Below, one piece after another: positions 17,363 through 26,000 of a stretch of DNA of 64,000 bases (its first letter is position 1; each line of letters begins with the position of its first letter). The position numbers and the translations under genes are program-made. The stretch covers positions 1,798,001 to 1,862,000 of the forward strand of contig NZ_VEGI01000001.1 in NCBI RefSeq assembly GCF_007679325.1. Reading direction: 5' to 3'. Source of the DNA: Arthrobacter sp. U41. Its GTDB lineage: Bacteria > Actinomycetota > Actinomycetes > Actinomycetales > Micrococcaceae. The notes below the pieces were generated by a model. That model saw nothing but the letters and a program-made list of their open reading frames with translations, was not told where the DNA came from and made no database searches.

Positions 17363-18654
17363 GCCCGGACTTTCGCGCGTGGCGCCGGGACGTTCACGCT
17401 GACAATCCCGGTCCGGGTGAGCTTGTTCCAGCGGGCTTCCTTCCTGCGCAGTTCCTGGCTGAGGGCGGCGACCATCGTCAGGCTGGTGAACACGGAATAC
17501 AACGGGATCAGCGGCAACACCCAGAAGTGCCGCAGGTCTTTCCACGCCCGGTTCATGCCCAGGGCGCAGACCGACAGGACGAGTGTCACAATCAAGCCGA
17601 GCCAGCCCAGGAACGCCCAGGCATCGCCGCCGAGCGGGCTGTAGCCCAGGGCGAGGAGGAACGTCAGGTCCAGGAGGACCAGGATCTGGACCACGGGCAG
17701 GACCACCATGGTGATGGCGTTGAACAGCAGGTAGGCGCCGAACCTGCCGTGCCGGAGATTGCCGATCATGCCCTTGTGGAGAGCCATGGTCTGCAGCAGG
17801 CCGCGGGCCCACCGGACCCGCTGCCGCCACAGCGCTCCGATGGTCGACGGGGATTCGGCATAGACCAGTGCCCGCGGCGTGAAGACAACGCGGTAGCCCG
17901 CCTTGTGCACCCGCCAGGTCAGTTCCAGGTCCTCGCCCACGGTGTCTTCGCGGAACGGCCCGATTTCCTCCACAACCCTGCGCGGGAATGCACCAATGTT
18001 GCCGGAGACGATGGGCAGGCATCCGATGACGGTCAGTGCGCGCCGGACCATACCGGTGCCGATGTGGCTGATGAAGGCCAGCATCCGGGTCTGGGCCCGG
18101 TTCAGGTTCACCGGCCGGTCATCGCCGCAGACGGCCCCGGTGCGCCCGTCCTCAAAACCCTGGAGCATTTTCTCTACGGTGTACCGGGAGAAGATGCCGT
18201 CCGCGTCCACGAACATCAGGACGTCGCCCGATGCGTTGCGGATGCCCAGATTCAGGGCCGCTCCCTTGCCTGCGTTGGCCTGGGTGAGGACCCTGATCCG
18301 GTAATCCCCGGCGGCGAGGCCTGCCATCAGCTCTGCCGTGTTGTCGGTTGAGCCGTCGTCCACCAGGATCACCTCGTAACGGTCATACCGGGTGAGCTGG
18401 ATCGATCGGACGCAGTTCTCGATCACGGTTGCCTCATTGTAGGCGGGCACGATGATTGACACGCTGGGCCATTCATCGTGCAGTGTGGGGGCTTCCCGCC
18501 GCCGCCGCCTGGCGGCACGGATTTCAAACCAGACGGAGAGCGGCAGCACCAGCAGTTTGACGAGTCCGAAGAACAGGATAGGCAGGCCCAGCACCAGGAG
18601 CAGGAGCTGCGCCCCGGGGAGGGCTGGCCCGAAGGATGATTCAAACCAGGACAT
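17359..18654 (-). CDS. Processive family 2 glycosyltransferase (PgaC/IcaA/hyaluronan-synthase-like)
   Basis: A 431-residue polytopic enzyme: N-terminal TMs at ~15-45, a cytosolic GT-A domain, and three or four C-terminal TMs. Catalytic motifs: VDDGSTDNT at ~98-106, DAD at 150-152, GEDLELTWR, and QRVRWARG (the QxxRW-type motif of processive beta-glycosyltransferases). ATG 18654 has AGGAGCG upstream and overlaps the ATP-grasp gene by 14 bp. It likely polymerises and extrudes a beta-linked polymer such as an N-acetylhexosamine homopolymer, which the PIG-L deacetylase in the same operon could modify. Confidence 0.9.
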   Translation of the reverse strand: MSWFESSFGPALPGAQLLLLVLGLPILFFGLVKLLVLPLSVWFEIRAARRRRREAPTLHDEWPSVSIIVPAYNEATVIENCVRSIQLTRYDRYEVILVDDGSTDNTAELMAGLAAGDYRIRVLTQANAGKGAALNLGIRNASGDVLMFVDADGIFSRYTVEKMLQGFEDGRTGAVCGDDRPVNLNRAQTRMLAFISHIGTGMVRRALTVIGCLPIVSGNIGAFPRRVVEEIGPFREDTVGEDLELTWRVHKAGYRVVFTPRALVYAESPSTIGALWRQRVRWARGLLQTMALHKGMIGNLRHGRFGAYLLFNAITMVVLPVVQILVLLDLTFLLALGYSPLGGDAWAFLGWLGLIVTLVLSVCALGMNRAWKDLRHFWVLPLIPLYSVFTSLTMVAALSQELRRKEARWNKLTRTGIVSVNVPAPRAKVRA

Positions 18655-19585
18655 TGGCGTACGCTCCTGTGCTTTGCCGGAAGGATGCCGGATTGAAGGA
18701 TGGGAGGGCGAAGGACGCCAGCACGGCGTCAAGCAGTTCGGGGGCGCGCGCGCTGTTCGCGCCGAACCGGGCGTTCACCTCCAGCACCACGGGGGTCCCG
18801 TCCGCGCGGCGGCGAACGTCCACGTCCACCGGGCCGGTGAGGCCCAGTGCGCGGACGGCGGCGAGCGCCACATTGCCGACGTCGACCGCTTCGCCGGCGT
18901 CGGCCCGGCGGGTGGCTACGGCGTTCCCGACGTTGCCTTGCGCCAACTCCGTTTTCTCGACCACGACGACGAACGGTGCGGCGCCGTTATGCGCCGGCGT
19001 GCCGAACACCATGGGTCCGTACTCGGCCCCGGGGATGAACTCCTGAACGATCTGCCCGGCCGGGAGACGGTGCCAGTCCACCTCCGTGCCGGCGTCGATG
19101 ACGGCCACGCCGCGCCCGCCACGGGACACCCGGGGCTTGACGACCACGGGTCCCCCCAGCGCGGCCATGGCTGCCTTCGCGTCGGCATAGTCGCCGGGCA
19201 CCCCGAAACGGGGCACCGGGACTCCGGCCGAGTGCAGCTGCCAGGCGGTGAACAGCTTGTCGTCGGCGAGCGCCACCGGACCGGGGTCCCCGATGATCAC
19301 GCGGACCTCCGCCCCGAACGCCGCCCGGTACGCCGCAAGCTGAGGGAGTTCCTCGCTCACGGTGGGAATGATCATGTTGATGCCCTCCTGCACGACGATC
19401 CTGCGGAGCGCCGAAACCAGGTCCGGGTCCGAGGCGGGAGGGACGGGAACGACCGTCAGGCCTGCGCCGGCGGGAAGCTCGCGGATGTCGGTGCCGAGGA
19501 CGGGGATGCCGCGGTCTTTCAGCTGGGCGGCAATGGCGCGGCCCGCGGGCCCTCCCGCGCCGGTGACCAGGACGCGGGGTTTCAC
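18641..19585 (-). CDS. ATP-grasp ligase (carbamoyl-phosphate-synthase-like)
   Basis: A 314-residue cytosolic enzyme. The N-terminal Rossmann-like pre-ATP-grasp domain starts VLVTGAGGPAGRAIAAQL. The ATP-grasp core has PVVVKPRVSRGGRGV (ATP-binding lysine) and VVLEVNARFGANSARAPELL (metal-binding Glu/Asn). Members ligate an amino acid, carboxylate or ammonia through an acyl-phosphate. GTG 19585 overlaps the upstream stop (GTGA), so it is translated with the PIG-L gene. Its place between a deacetylase and a glycosyltransferase suggests it acylates a sugar amine or carboxylate of the operon's product. The substrate cannot be read from the sequence. Confidence 0.85.
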   Translation of the reverse strand: MKPRVLVTGAGGPAGRAIAAQLKDRGIPVLGTDIRELPAGAGLTVVPVPPASDPDLVSALRRIVVQEGINMIIPTVSEELPQLAAYRAAFGAEVRVIIGDPGPVALADDKLFTAWQLHSAGVPVPRFGVPGDYADAKAAMAALGGPVVVKPRVSRGGRGVAVIDAGTEVDWHRLPAGQIVQEFIPGAEYGPMVFGTPAHNGAAPFVVVVEKTELAQGNVGNAVATRRADAGEAVDVGNVALAAVRALGLTGPVDVDVRRRADGTPVVLEVNARFGANSARAPELLDAVLASFALPSFNPASFRQSTGAYANVLV

Positions 19586-20487
19586 AGCTTCTCCAGTTCC
19601 GTGTTCAGCAGACGGATGGGCTCATAGGCTTCGGCGACCCTGCGGCGGGCCTGCCCGCCGCGGAAGGAGGCGATGCCCCGGACCCGTTCGGGGGTCATGT
19701 ACGGCTTGGCCAGCTGGTCGCTGTGCATCTTGACCGCCTGGACCTTGGCATCCATGTAGTCGTCAATGTCGACGAAAACGCTCGGATTGAATTCGCGCGT
19801 CGCTGAAGGGCTTTCGTAGCAGAGAATCGAGTGATGCTGGCGGGCTGCCCGGAGTGTGGCCTGGTGGACGGCCTGGTGGTCCTGGTGCTGGTCATGGTTG
19901 GAGTGAGTCAGGATGATGTCGGGGTTATAGCGGGCGATCGCCGCCTCGATGACACCAACCATCTCCTGGCTGTGCCGGGTCAGTTCCGTGTCGGTGAAAT
20001 TGTGGTGGGCCATCCCGGTGAGGCCCATGAACTCCGCGCCGCGCTGCGCATCCAGCGAGCGCTCCAGGGCGTCACCGCCGCGCTTGCCGTCGCTCATGAC
20101 GAGTCCCTGGACCTCGTGCCCGGAGTCCACGAATTTTGCCAGGGTTCCCCCGCAGGCCAGTTCAAGGTCGTCCGGATGGGCGCCGATTGCCAGGACACGG
20201 CGGGGCTGGCGGGCCGGGACTCCCCCGGTGCGCAGGGCCGTCATGACCACGCCCAGTGCCGCGAGGCCGCCGACGGTTGCAGTGAAGTTCGCGGTCCGCC
20301 AGAACTGCGATGCCTCGAGGAGGAAGCAGGCAAGATTCGTCATGAGCAACGTGCCGCCCACAACGAGCGAAACCTGCCGCAGCAACTCGGGCCGGCGCAG
20401 CCGGCGGTGGAACCAGGAGCGGCCGACGGCGGCAGCGACCAGGAATGTGATCAGAAAAACAATCAGCAAAACATATATCGAGACCAT
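19582..20487 (-). CDS. Membrane-anchored PIG-L family deacetylase
   Basis: A 301-residue protein. Residues 1-~88 hold three predicted membrane segments (VSIYVLLIVFLITFLVAAAV, VSLVVGGTLLMTNLACFLL, TATVGGLAALGVVMTAL). The rest is a PIG-L/LmbE zinc deacetylase domain: AHPDD at 103-107 and the second zinc motif THSNHDQHQDHQAVH. Known members remove acetyl from N-acetylglucosamine in GPI, mycothiol or bacillithiol precursors. MshB-type proteins lack TMs, so a membrane-linked substrate is likely here. It is the first gene of a coupled four-gene operon. Confidence 0.9.
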   Translation of the reverse strand: MVSIYVLLIVFLITFLVAAAVGRSWFHRRLRRPELLRQVSLVVGGTLLMTNLACFLLEASQFWRTANFTATVGGLAALGVVMTALRTGGVPARQPRRVLAIGAHPDDLELACGGTLAKFVDSGHEVQGLVMSDGKRGGDALERSLDAQRGAEFMGLTGMAHHNFTDTELTRHSQEMVGVIEAAIARYNPDIILTHSNHDQHQDHQAVHQATLRAARQHHSILCYESPSATREFNPSVFVDIDDYMDAKVQAVKMHSDQLAKPYMTPERVRGIASFRGGQARRRVAEAYEPIRLLNTELEKL

Positions 20488-20810
20488 GGAAATCCAATTC
20501 CTTCGTAGAAGTACCGGCAGCCCTCAGCGCTGACCGGGAATAAAGCGACAGAACGTCAGATAAGGCCGCGGGAAAGAGCCGGGCATGGGTGCGGAAGGTG
20601 GACCGTTCGTGGAGCAAGTCCAGGGCGTCTCCGGCAGGGCGCAGGCCGGCAATCAGCGCAGCCGCAATCGGCGGCACTTGCACTTCTGGGCGTTGACCAT
20701 CGCTTATGTTGCACAGCGCGATTGCCCCCCGGCATGTTGCGTGGCATGTGAGACTTTCTGGAGACCTTGGACCTGCTCATCAGTAAAGTCGAGTCCTCTA
20801 TCAGTAGGCC
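20488..20810. other. Gene-free upstream region of the glycan operon
   Basis: No convincing gene. The short open frames here lack ribosome binding sites and codon bias. AT-richer than its surroundings near 20690-20830, consistent with promoter DNA for the PIG-L operon (minus strand). Palindromes lie just beyond it. Confidence 0.5.
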
Positions 20811-20827
20811 CGAGTAGGCGCTACTCG
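20811..20827. promoter_or_regulatory. Palindrome CGAGTAG-N3-CTACTCG
   Basis: A perfect 7-bp-arm inverted repeat with GCG centre. Related half-sites (GAGTCC, GAGTA, TACTCG) occur at 20790-20895. It is in the long divergent intergenic region between the PIG-L operon and the methionine operon and looks like a regulator binding site. Confidence 0.55.
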
Positions 20828-20858
20828 AAACTTTTTGGTTTTGAATTCAACAAGTGGA

Positions 20859-20893
20859 CGGGTAGTACTCGCATTCATTAATTCGACTACCCG
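20859..20893. promoter_or_regulatory. Inverted repeat CGGGTAGT-N19-ACTACCCG
   Basis: Perfect 8-bp arms around an AT-rich 19-bp centre that also contains TACTCG. It could be a second site for the same regulator as the 20811 palindrome. Confidence 0.5.
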
Positions 20894-21022
20894 GAGTGCC
20901 CTATTCCTGCCCCAATTCCCTGCCGGGGGCGCCGTGTAAGTCCCTGCGATGCGGCGGATCCCGTTACCCCACATGACGTCCGCGGCGGTGCGGGCCGGCG
21001 TTCCAGGTGTTACGTTTTTTGT

Positions 21023-21104
21023 GAGTAATGAGAACCGGCACCAAGCCCTGACTGGCCGGTCGGCAACCCTCCCTTTCGCGGCGGGGTGCCTCAGGTGAAT
21101 ACTC
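21023..21104 (+). ncRNA. SAM-IV riboswitch
   Basis: The segment reproduces the actinomycete SAM-IV pattern. Closing helix GAGTA/TACTC (21023-21027 with 21100-21104), then CCGGCACCAAGCCCTG, GGCCGGTCGGCAACCCTCC, and the GGGGTGCC-TCAGGTGA 3' part. S-adenosylmethionine binding would repress the downstream DUF1737-rhodanese-metZ operon. The call is from sequence similarity to the known class, and its position before metZ fits exactly. Confidence 0.88.
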
Positions 21105-21151
21105 GGCATATCGACCATTCGAGCTGCAAGCGTGAAAGAAGGAGTTCCGTC

Positions 21152-21475
21152 GTGCCTGACGCGTCCGCACCCGCTGTCCCCACCACAGCACCCACTACAG
21201 CACCCGCCCCATCCCCCGCCGGTGCCGACGGTGCCGCCGAAGAGAGACTGGCGTACCGCCTGTTCACCGGCCCCGATGACCGGGCCTTCTGCGAGCGGGT
21301 CTCGGCCGCCCTCGCCGAGGGCTACGTGCTGCACGGCAGCCCGTCCGCCACGTACAACGGCATCAACGTCATCGTGGCCCAGGCCGTGGTGCTGCCGGCC
21401 GCGGTGGCCAGCGCCGATGCCGCCGTCGCCAACGCCGTGGATGACCTTGAGTTCGACGGCGAGGGCCACGCGTGA
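21152..21475 (+). CDS. DUF1737 domain protein
   Basis: A 107-residue cytosolic protein. AAGGAG is 7 nt before GTG 21152. The first ~30 residues are a low-complexity Ala/Pro/Thr tail. The rest, LAYRLFTGPDDRAFCERVSAALAEG...LHGSPSATYNG...VIVAQAVVLP, is a DUF1737 domain. Its function is unknown. It is the first gene after a SAM-IV riboswitch and its stop overlaps the rhodanese start (GTGA), so it belongs to methionine/sulfur assimilation by context. Confidence 0.8.
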   Translation: MPDASAPAVPTTAPTTAPAPSPAGADGAAEERLAYRLFTGPDDRAFCERVSAALAEGYVLHGSPSATYNGINVIVAQAVVLPAAVASADAAVANAVDDLEFDGEGHA

Positions 21476-21891
21476 GCTACGCCGGGGACCTTAGCCCGCA
21501 CGAGGCCTGGGCCAAGCTGGAGGACGGCGCCATCCTGGTGGACGTCCGCACCGAAGGCGAATGGGCCCACATTGGCATCCCGGAAACCCCGGCCGCGGGC
21601 AGCACGCGGAACGAGCCGCTTTTCATCCAGTGGAACCTGGCCGGCGGCGTCCCCAATGCGCGGTTCATCGAACAGCTGAAGCAGCAGGCCCCCGCCGGCG
21701 AAGGCACCGAACTGGTTTTCCTGTGCCGTTCCGGCGCCCGGTCCATCGCCGCCGCGATCGCCGCAACGGACGCCGGTTTCACGTCCTACAACGTTTTGGA
21801 GGGCTTCGAGGGCGAGCCGGACCGGCACGGCGGGCGCACCGTTAACGGGTGGAAGAACCGCGGCCTGCCCACCAACACCGGAAAGCACTAA
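21472..21891 (+). CDS. Rhodanese-like sulfurtransferase
   Basis: A 139-residue single-domain rhodanese. DVRTEGEWAHIG is the N-terminal family motif and CRSGARS is the active-site loop with the persulfide-forming Cys. It lies between DUF1737 and metZ genes in a SAM-riboswitch operon, with overlapping start and stop. A plausible role is delivering sulfane sulfur to the homocysteine-forming step (inference). GTG start at 21472. Confidence 0.9.
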   Translation: MSYAGDLSPHEAWAKLEDGAILVDVRTEGEWAHIGIPETPAAGSTRNEPLFIQWNLAGGVPNARFIEQLKQQAPAGEGTELVFLCRSGARSIAAAIAATDAGFTSYNVLEGFEGEPDRHGGRTVNGWKNRGLPTNTGKH

Positions 21892-23100
21892 GTGACCTTC
21901 AACCCTGACGCCGCCGGCTGGAGCGCCGACACCCAGGCCGTCCGCGGCGGACTCGACCGCACCGGCTTCCAGGAAACGTCCGAGCCCGTGTTCCTGAACT
22001 CCGGCTTCGTCTACGAATCCGCGGCCGCCGCCGAGCGCGCCTTCACCGGCGAGGACGAACGCTTCGTTTACTCCCGCTACGGCAACCCGTCGGTGGCCAC
22101 GTTCCAGGAACGGCTCCGGCTGCTCGAAGGCACGGAGGCTTGCTTCGCCACTGCCTCGGGCATGTCCGCCGTCTTCACCGCTCTCGGCGCCCTGCTGGCC
22201 GCCGGGGACCGGGTAGTCGCGGCCCGCTCGCTGTTCGGCTCGTGCTTCGTGATCCTCAATGAGATCCTGCCCCGGTGGGGCGTGGAGACAGTCTTTGTGG
22301 ACGGACCGGACCTGGCGCAGTGGCGGTCCGCGCTGTCGGAACCCACGACGGCGGTCTTCTTCGAGTCGCCGTCGAACCCGATGCAGGAAATCGTGGACAT
22401 CGCCGCCGTGAGCGAACTGGCGCACGCCGCCGGGGCGACGGTGGTCGTCGACAACGTCTTTGCCACGCCCCTGCTGCAGCGTTGCGGGGAACTCGGCGCG
22501 GACGTGGTGGTCTACTCCGGCACCAAGCACATCGACGGCCAGGGCCGGGTGCTCGGCGGCGCGATCCTGGGCACCAAGGAGTTCATCGAGGGCCCGGTCA
22601 AGCAGCTTATGCGCCACACCGGCCCGGCGCTCTCGGCCTTCAACGCGTGGGTGCTGACCAAGGGCCTGGAGACGATGGCCCTGCGCGTCAACCATTCCTC
22701 CGCCTCCGCGCTGCGGCTGGCGGAATGGCTCCAGGAGCAGCCCGCGGTGGGCTGGGTGAAGTACCCGCTGCTGCCCTCCCATCCGCAGTACGAACTTGCC
22801 GCCCGGCAGATGAAGGCCGGCGGAACCGTGCTGACCTTCGAGCTCGCCCCGTCCGCCGGGCGGTCCGCGAAAGAGGCCGCCTTCGCGCTGCTGGATGCCC
22901 TGCGGATCATCGACATCTCCAACAACCTGGGCGATTCGAAGTCCCTCATCACCCATCCCGCCACCACAACGCACCGCGCCATGGGGCCGGAGGGCCGCGC
23001 GGCGATCGGGCTCAGCGACGGCGTGGTGCGACTGTCCGTGGGACTCGAGGACATCGATGACCTCATCCGCGATCTGGGCCAGGCGCTCAAGCAGGTCTAG
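21892..23100 (+). CDS. metZ: O-succinylhomoserine (O-acylhomoserine) sulfhydrylase
   Basis: A 402-residue PLP enzyme of the Cys/Met metabolism family that makes homocysteine from an O-acylhomoserine and sulfide. [17 protein letters not shown] holds the Schiff-base lysine (K212), [16 protein letters not shown] and [17 protein letters not shown] are the MetZ-type N-terminal regions, and [33 protein letters not shown] is the C-terminal signature. The GTG follows the rhodanese stop directly. It is third in the SAM-IV-controlled operon. Its stop overlaps the convergent YbdK gene by 3 bp. Confidence 0.93.
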   Translation: MTFNPDAAGWSADTQAVRGGLDRTGFQETSEPVFLNSGFVYESAAAAERAFTGEDERFVYSRYGNPSVATFQERLRLLEGTEACFATASGMSAVFTALGALLAAGDRVVAARSLFGSCFVILNEILPRWGVETVFVDGPDLAQWRSALSEPTTAVFFESPSNPMQEIVDIAAVSELAHAAGATVVVDNVFATPLLQRCGELGADVVVYSGTKHIDGQGRVLGGAILGTKEFIEGPVKQLMRHTGPALSAFNAWVLTKGLETMALRVNHSSASALRLAEWLQEQPAVGWVKYPLLPSHPQYELAARQMKAGGTVLTFELAPSAGRSAKEAAFALLDALRIIDISNNLGDSKSLITHPATTTHRAMGPEGRAAIGLSDGVVRLSVGLEDIDDLIRDLGQALKQV

Positions 23101-24281
23101 GCGCGGCTGGCCCCGCCCAGGGACGCATCCTGGCCGGCCTCCACGGCGGCACTTCCCTCCGTGGTCACCTCGACGGCCCGTTCGACGACGGCGGCCAGCC
23201 CGCCTGCGTGGAATGGCTCCCGCTGCAGGTGCGAACCTGTGCCCTCCGCCAGGATCCGGCCGACGCCCTCGCGGACCAGTTCCAGCTCGCCCTGCTCCTC
23301 CAGCACGGGTGCCACGAAGTCCACGAGGGCATGGACCACGTCGGCGGCCGGGGCCGGGGTGAAGGTTCCGAAGTCCAGCAGTTCCCCGCGCAGACCGCAG
23401 TTGCTGGCCTGCCAGGCAGCCATCCGCAGCAGCAGCGTGGGCACGGGGGCGGGATCGACGCCGTCGTTCCATTCCCGGGACGCCGACTCGACGAGCGCGC
23501 GGACCAGCACCGCGATGAGCGCCGCGTCCTCGGCCCGCAGGCAGACGTCGGCGACGCGGATCTCCACGGTGGGATGCTGCCGGGCCAGCCGCGCGTCGAA
23601 GTAGATCATTCCCTCGTCCATGAGGACGCCGCTTTCCACGAGCCGGGTCACCAGCCGCCGGTAGGCGGGCAGGCTGCCGAAGATCATGGTGGGCCCGGAC
23701 CCGGGCCAGCGGTTCCAGGCCTGCGTCCGGTAGCTTTCGAATCCTGTTTCGGCGCCGTTCCAGTACGGGGAGTTCGCGCTGAGGGCTATCAGCACGGCCA
23801 GCTTGTCCCGGATCCGGTCCATCACGGCCACCCCTTCCTCCGGCGAGTCCACCAGGGTGTGGACGTGGAGGCCGCAGGTCAACTGGTTCCGGACTGTGAG
23901 CCCGAAGCGCTGCTGCATGGTCATGTAGCGGGGATTGGGTGTCAGGTGCGTGGCGGCGCCCTGGGGGGACGTGGCGAGCGCCGCGACGCGGCCGCCGTGC
24001 GCGCGGGCGGCGTCGTCCGCCCGCGCCCGGCCCTGCCTGAGCTGCCGGAGGAGTTCCGGGTAATCCAGGCAAGGCCGTGTCTGGGTTTCAATTTGCTCGA
24101 GCTTGAGCTCGTAACTGAAGTCCGCTCCGCCGTCGTGGACCGGTTGCTGCCCCGGGAGCAACAGGGCGGCGTCCTGCTTCGGCGGCACCAGGCCGGGCAG
24201 CATAACGTCGGCGAGGGCAAGCAGCATCCCTGTTTCGGGATCCACAATGAGCAGTTCTTCTTCCACGCCGAAAGTGCGCAT
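23097..24281 (-). CDS. Carboxylate-amine ligase, glutamate-cysteine ligase type 2 family (YbdK-like)
   Basis: A 394-residue ATP-dependent ligase. It begins [18 protein letters not shown], the conserved start of the YbdK/GCS2 family (Glu residues for Mg-ATP). [12 protein letters not shown] and [24 protein letters not shown] are further signatures. E. coli YbdK has weak gamma-glutamylcysteine ligase activity. Actinobacteria usually use mycothiol, so the physiological substrate is open. It converges on metZ with overlapping stops. Confidence 0.85.
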   Translation of the reverse strand: MRTFGVEEELLIVDPETGMLLALADVMLPGLVPPKQDAALLLPGQQPVHDGGADFSYELKLEQIETQTRPCLDYPELLRQLRQGRARADDAARAHGGRVAALATSPQGAATHLTPNPRYMTMQQRFGLTVRNQLTCGLHVHTLVDSPEEGVAVMDRIRDKLAVLIALSANSPYWNGAETGFESYRTQAWNRWPGSGPTMIFGSLPAYRRLVTRLVESGVLMDEGMIYFDARLARQHPTVEIRVADVCLRAEDAALIAVLVRALVESASREWNDGVDPAPVPTLLLRMAAWQASNCGLRGELLDFGTFTPAPAADVVHALVDFVAPVLEEQGELELVREGVGRILAEGTGSHLQREPFHAGGLAAVVERAVEVTTEGSAAVEAGQDASLGGASRA

Positions 24282-24371
24282 GACTCTATTGTGCGGCAGG
24301 ATCGGGCGAAACGCCCGTGGTCATTTGACCCGGTCGGATGCGGAAGGACCCCGGGGCGTCATTCAGCGCAT

Positions 24372-25895
24372 TCAGTCTTGGAAATACTCGATCTTCGCGC
24401 CGATGGTGTTGAGCCGCTCGGCCAGGTCCTCGTAGCCGCGCTCGATCACGTAGATGTTGCGCAGTTCCGAGACGCCTCGCGCCGCGAGCATCGCCAGCAG
24501 CAGGCAGGCCGCCGGGCGGAGTGCCGGCGGGCAGCCGACCTCGGCCGCACGCCACTTGGTGGGTCCGTTGACGTAGATCCGGTGCGGGTCCAGCAGCTGC
24601 ACCCGGGCGCCCAGCTTGTTCAGCTCGGTGAGATAGATCGCGCGGTTGTCGTAGACCCAGTCGTGGATCATCGTCTGGCCCTGGGCATTGGCGGCGATGA
24701 CGGCGAAGAAGGGCAGGTTGTCGATGTTCAGCCCGGGGAAGGGCATCGGGTGGATCTTGTCTTCCGGGGCGCGCAGCGCGGAGGGCTTTGTGGTGACGTC
24801 CACCAGCCGGGTGCGCCCGTTGCGGGCCAGGTATTCACCGGACACTTCGAGCCGCTGGCCCATCTGTTCCAGCGTCGCAAGTTCGATCTCCATGAATTCA
24901 ATCGGGACGCGGCGGATGGTGACTTCCGAGTCCGTGACGATCCCGGCGGTGATCAGGCTCATCGCCTCGATCGGGTCCTCGGAAGGGAAGTACTCGATAT
25001 CGGCGTCGACCGCGGGGCGGCCGGTGATCTTCAGCGTGGTGGTTCCAACGCCCTGGATCCCGACGCCGAGCATCTGCAGGTAGAAGCAGAGGTCCTGCAC
25101 CATGTAGTTGGGGCTGGCGTTGCGGATGATGGTGGTGCCGCTGCGGTGGGCGGCGGCCATGATGGCGTTTTCGGTGACGGTGTCCCCGCGTTCGCTGAGC
25201 ACGAAGGAACGGTCGTGCCCGTCCGACGGCGGCGCCTTCACGGCGTAGTAGCCGGACTTCGCGTCGACGCTGAGGCCGAACTGGCGCAGCGCCTGCATGT
25301 GCGGCTGCACGGTACGGGTGCCGAGGTCGCAGCCGCCTGCGTAGGGCAGCCGGTATTCGCTGGATTCGTCCAGGAGCGGGCCCAGCAGCATGATGACGCT
25401 GCGGGTCCGGCGGGCGGCCTCGACGTCCATCGAGTCCAGGTCCAGCACGGCGGGGCGGCGGATCTGCAGGTCGTTGGCGTTAAGCCAGGTGCACTCGACG
25501 CCGATGCTGGTCAGCACCTCGACGATCCGGTTAACCTCTTCGATCCGGGCGAGCCGCCGCAGCGTGGTGGTGCCGCGGTTGATCAGGCTGGCGCACAGCA
25601 GGGCGACGCCGGCGTTCTTGCTGCTGTTCACATCGACGGCGCCGGACAGGGTGCGGCCGCCCTCGACCCGGAGGTGCGTCATGGCGGGCCGGCCCACTTT
25701 GACGATGCTCCGGCCGAAGATGGACTCCAGTCGCTGGATCATTTTCAGGCTCAAATTCTGCTTGCCTTGTTCCATCCGGGCGATGGCGCTCTGGCTGGTT
25801 CCCAGCTCGGCAGCGAGCTGCCCCTGGGTCCAGCCCTTCTGGCCGCGGGCGTCGCGGAGCAGGGCGCCGACGTGTTCAGCAGTCTCTTGAGTCAT
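24372..25895 (-). CDS. XRE helix-turn-helix domain fused to a MurA-type enolpyruvyl transferase
   Basis: A 507-residue fusion. Residues 6-65 are an XRE/Cro HTH (TQGQLAAELGTSQSAIARMEQGKQNLSLKMI), and residues ~72-505 are a UDP-N-acetylglucosamine 1-carboxyvinyltransferase domain. The catalytic residues appear intact: SSKNAG (K93-N94), the loop AGGCDLGTR with Cys189 and Arg193, DNR for the Arg331 equivalent, and VIERGYE for the Arg397 equivalent of E. coli MurA. A normal murA is expected elsewhere in the chromosome, so this paralogue may act as a substrate-sensing regulator, an alternative MurA, or both. It is monocistronic. Confidence 0.9.
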   Translation of the reverse strand: MTQETAEHVGALLRDARGQKGWTQGQLAAELGTSQSAIARMEQGKQNLSLKMIQRLESIFGRSIVKVGRPAMTHLRVEGGRTLSGAVDVNSSKNAGVALLCASLINRGTTTLRRLARIEEVNRIVEVLTSIGVECTWLNANDLQIRRPAVLDLDSMDVEAARRTRSVIMLLGPLLDESSEYRLPYAGGCDLGTRTVQPHMQALRQFGLSVDAKSGYYAVKAPPSDGHDRSFVLSERGDTVTENAIMAAAHRSGTTIIRNASPNYMVQDLCFYLQMLGVGIQGVGTTTLKITGRPAVDADIEYFPSEDPIEAMSLITAGIVTDSEVTIRRVPIEFMEIELATLEQMGQRLEVSGEYLARNGRTRLVDVTTKPSALRAPEDKIHPMPFPGLNIDNLPFFAVIAANAQGQTMIHDWVYDNRAIYLTELNKLGARVQLLDPHRIYVNGPTKWRAAEVGCPPALRPAACLLLAMLAARGVSELRNIYVIERGYEDLAERLNTIGAKIEYFQD

Positions 25896-26000
25896 CCCAA
25901 GAAAATATCACGCATGATTTATTAACCCCGGGATTCCCGCCGGAATGCCGTTAATCTCACACAAATACCCGCACCGTGCGATAAGGGCCGCTGCTGCCGG

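Noticed and set aside
20585-20881. 98-codon plus-strand open frame in the intergenic region
   Set aside because: No ribosome binding site, odd composition, and it overlaps the palindromic regulatory region.
21322-24072. 916-codon minus frame across the metZ operon
   Set aside because: It crosses three plus-strand genes with clear motifs and overlaps the YbdK gene in a different frame.
24303-24317. CGGGCG-AAA-CGCCCG hairpin downstream of the XRE-MurA gene
   Set aside because: Only a 6-bp stem with no U-tract in GC-rich DNA, too weak to call a terminator.
23208-25925. 905-codon open frame opposite the YbdK-like and XRE-MurA genes
   Set aside because: It spans two well-supported minus-strand genes and the gap between them, and the translation lacks any recognisable domain.
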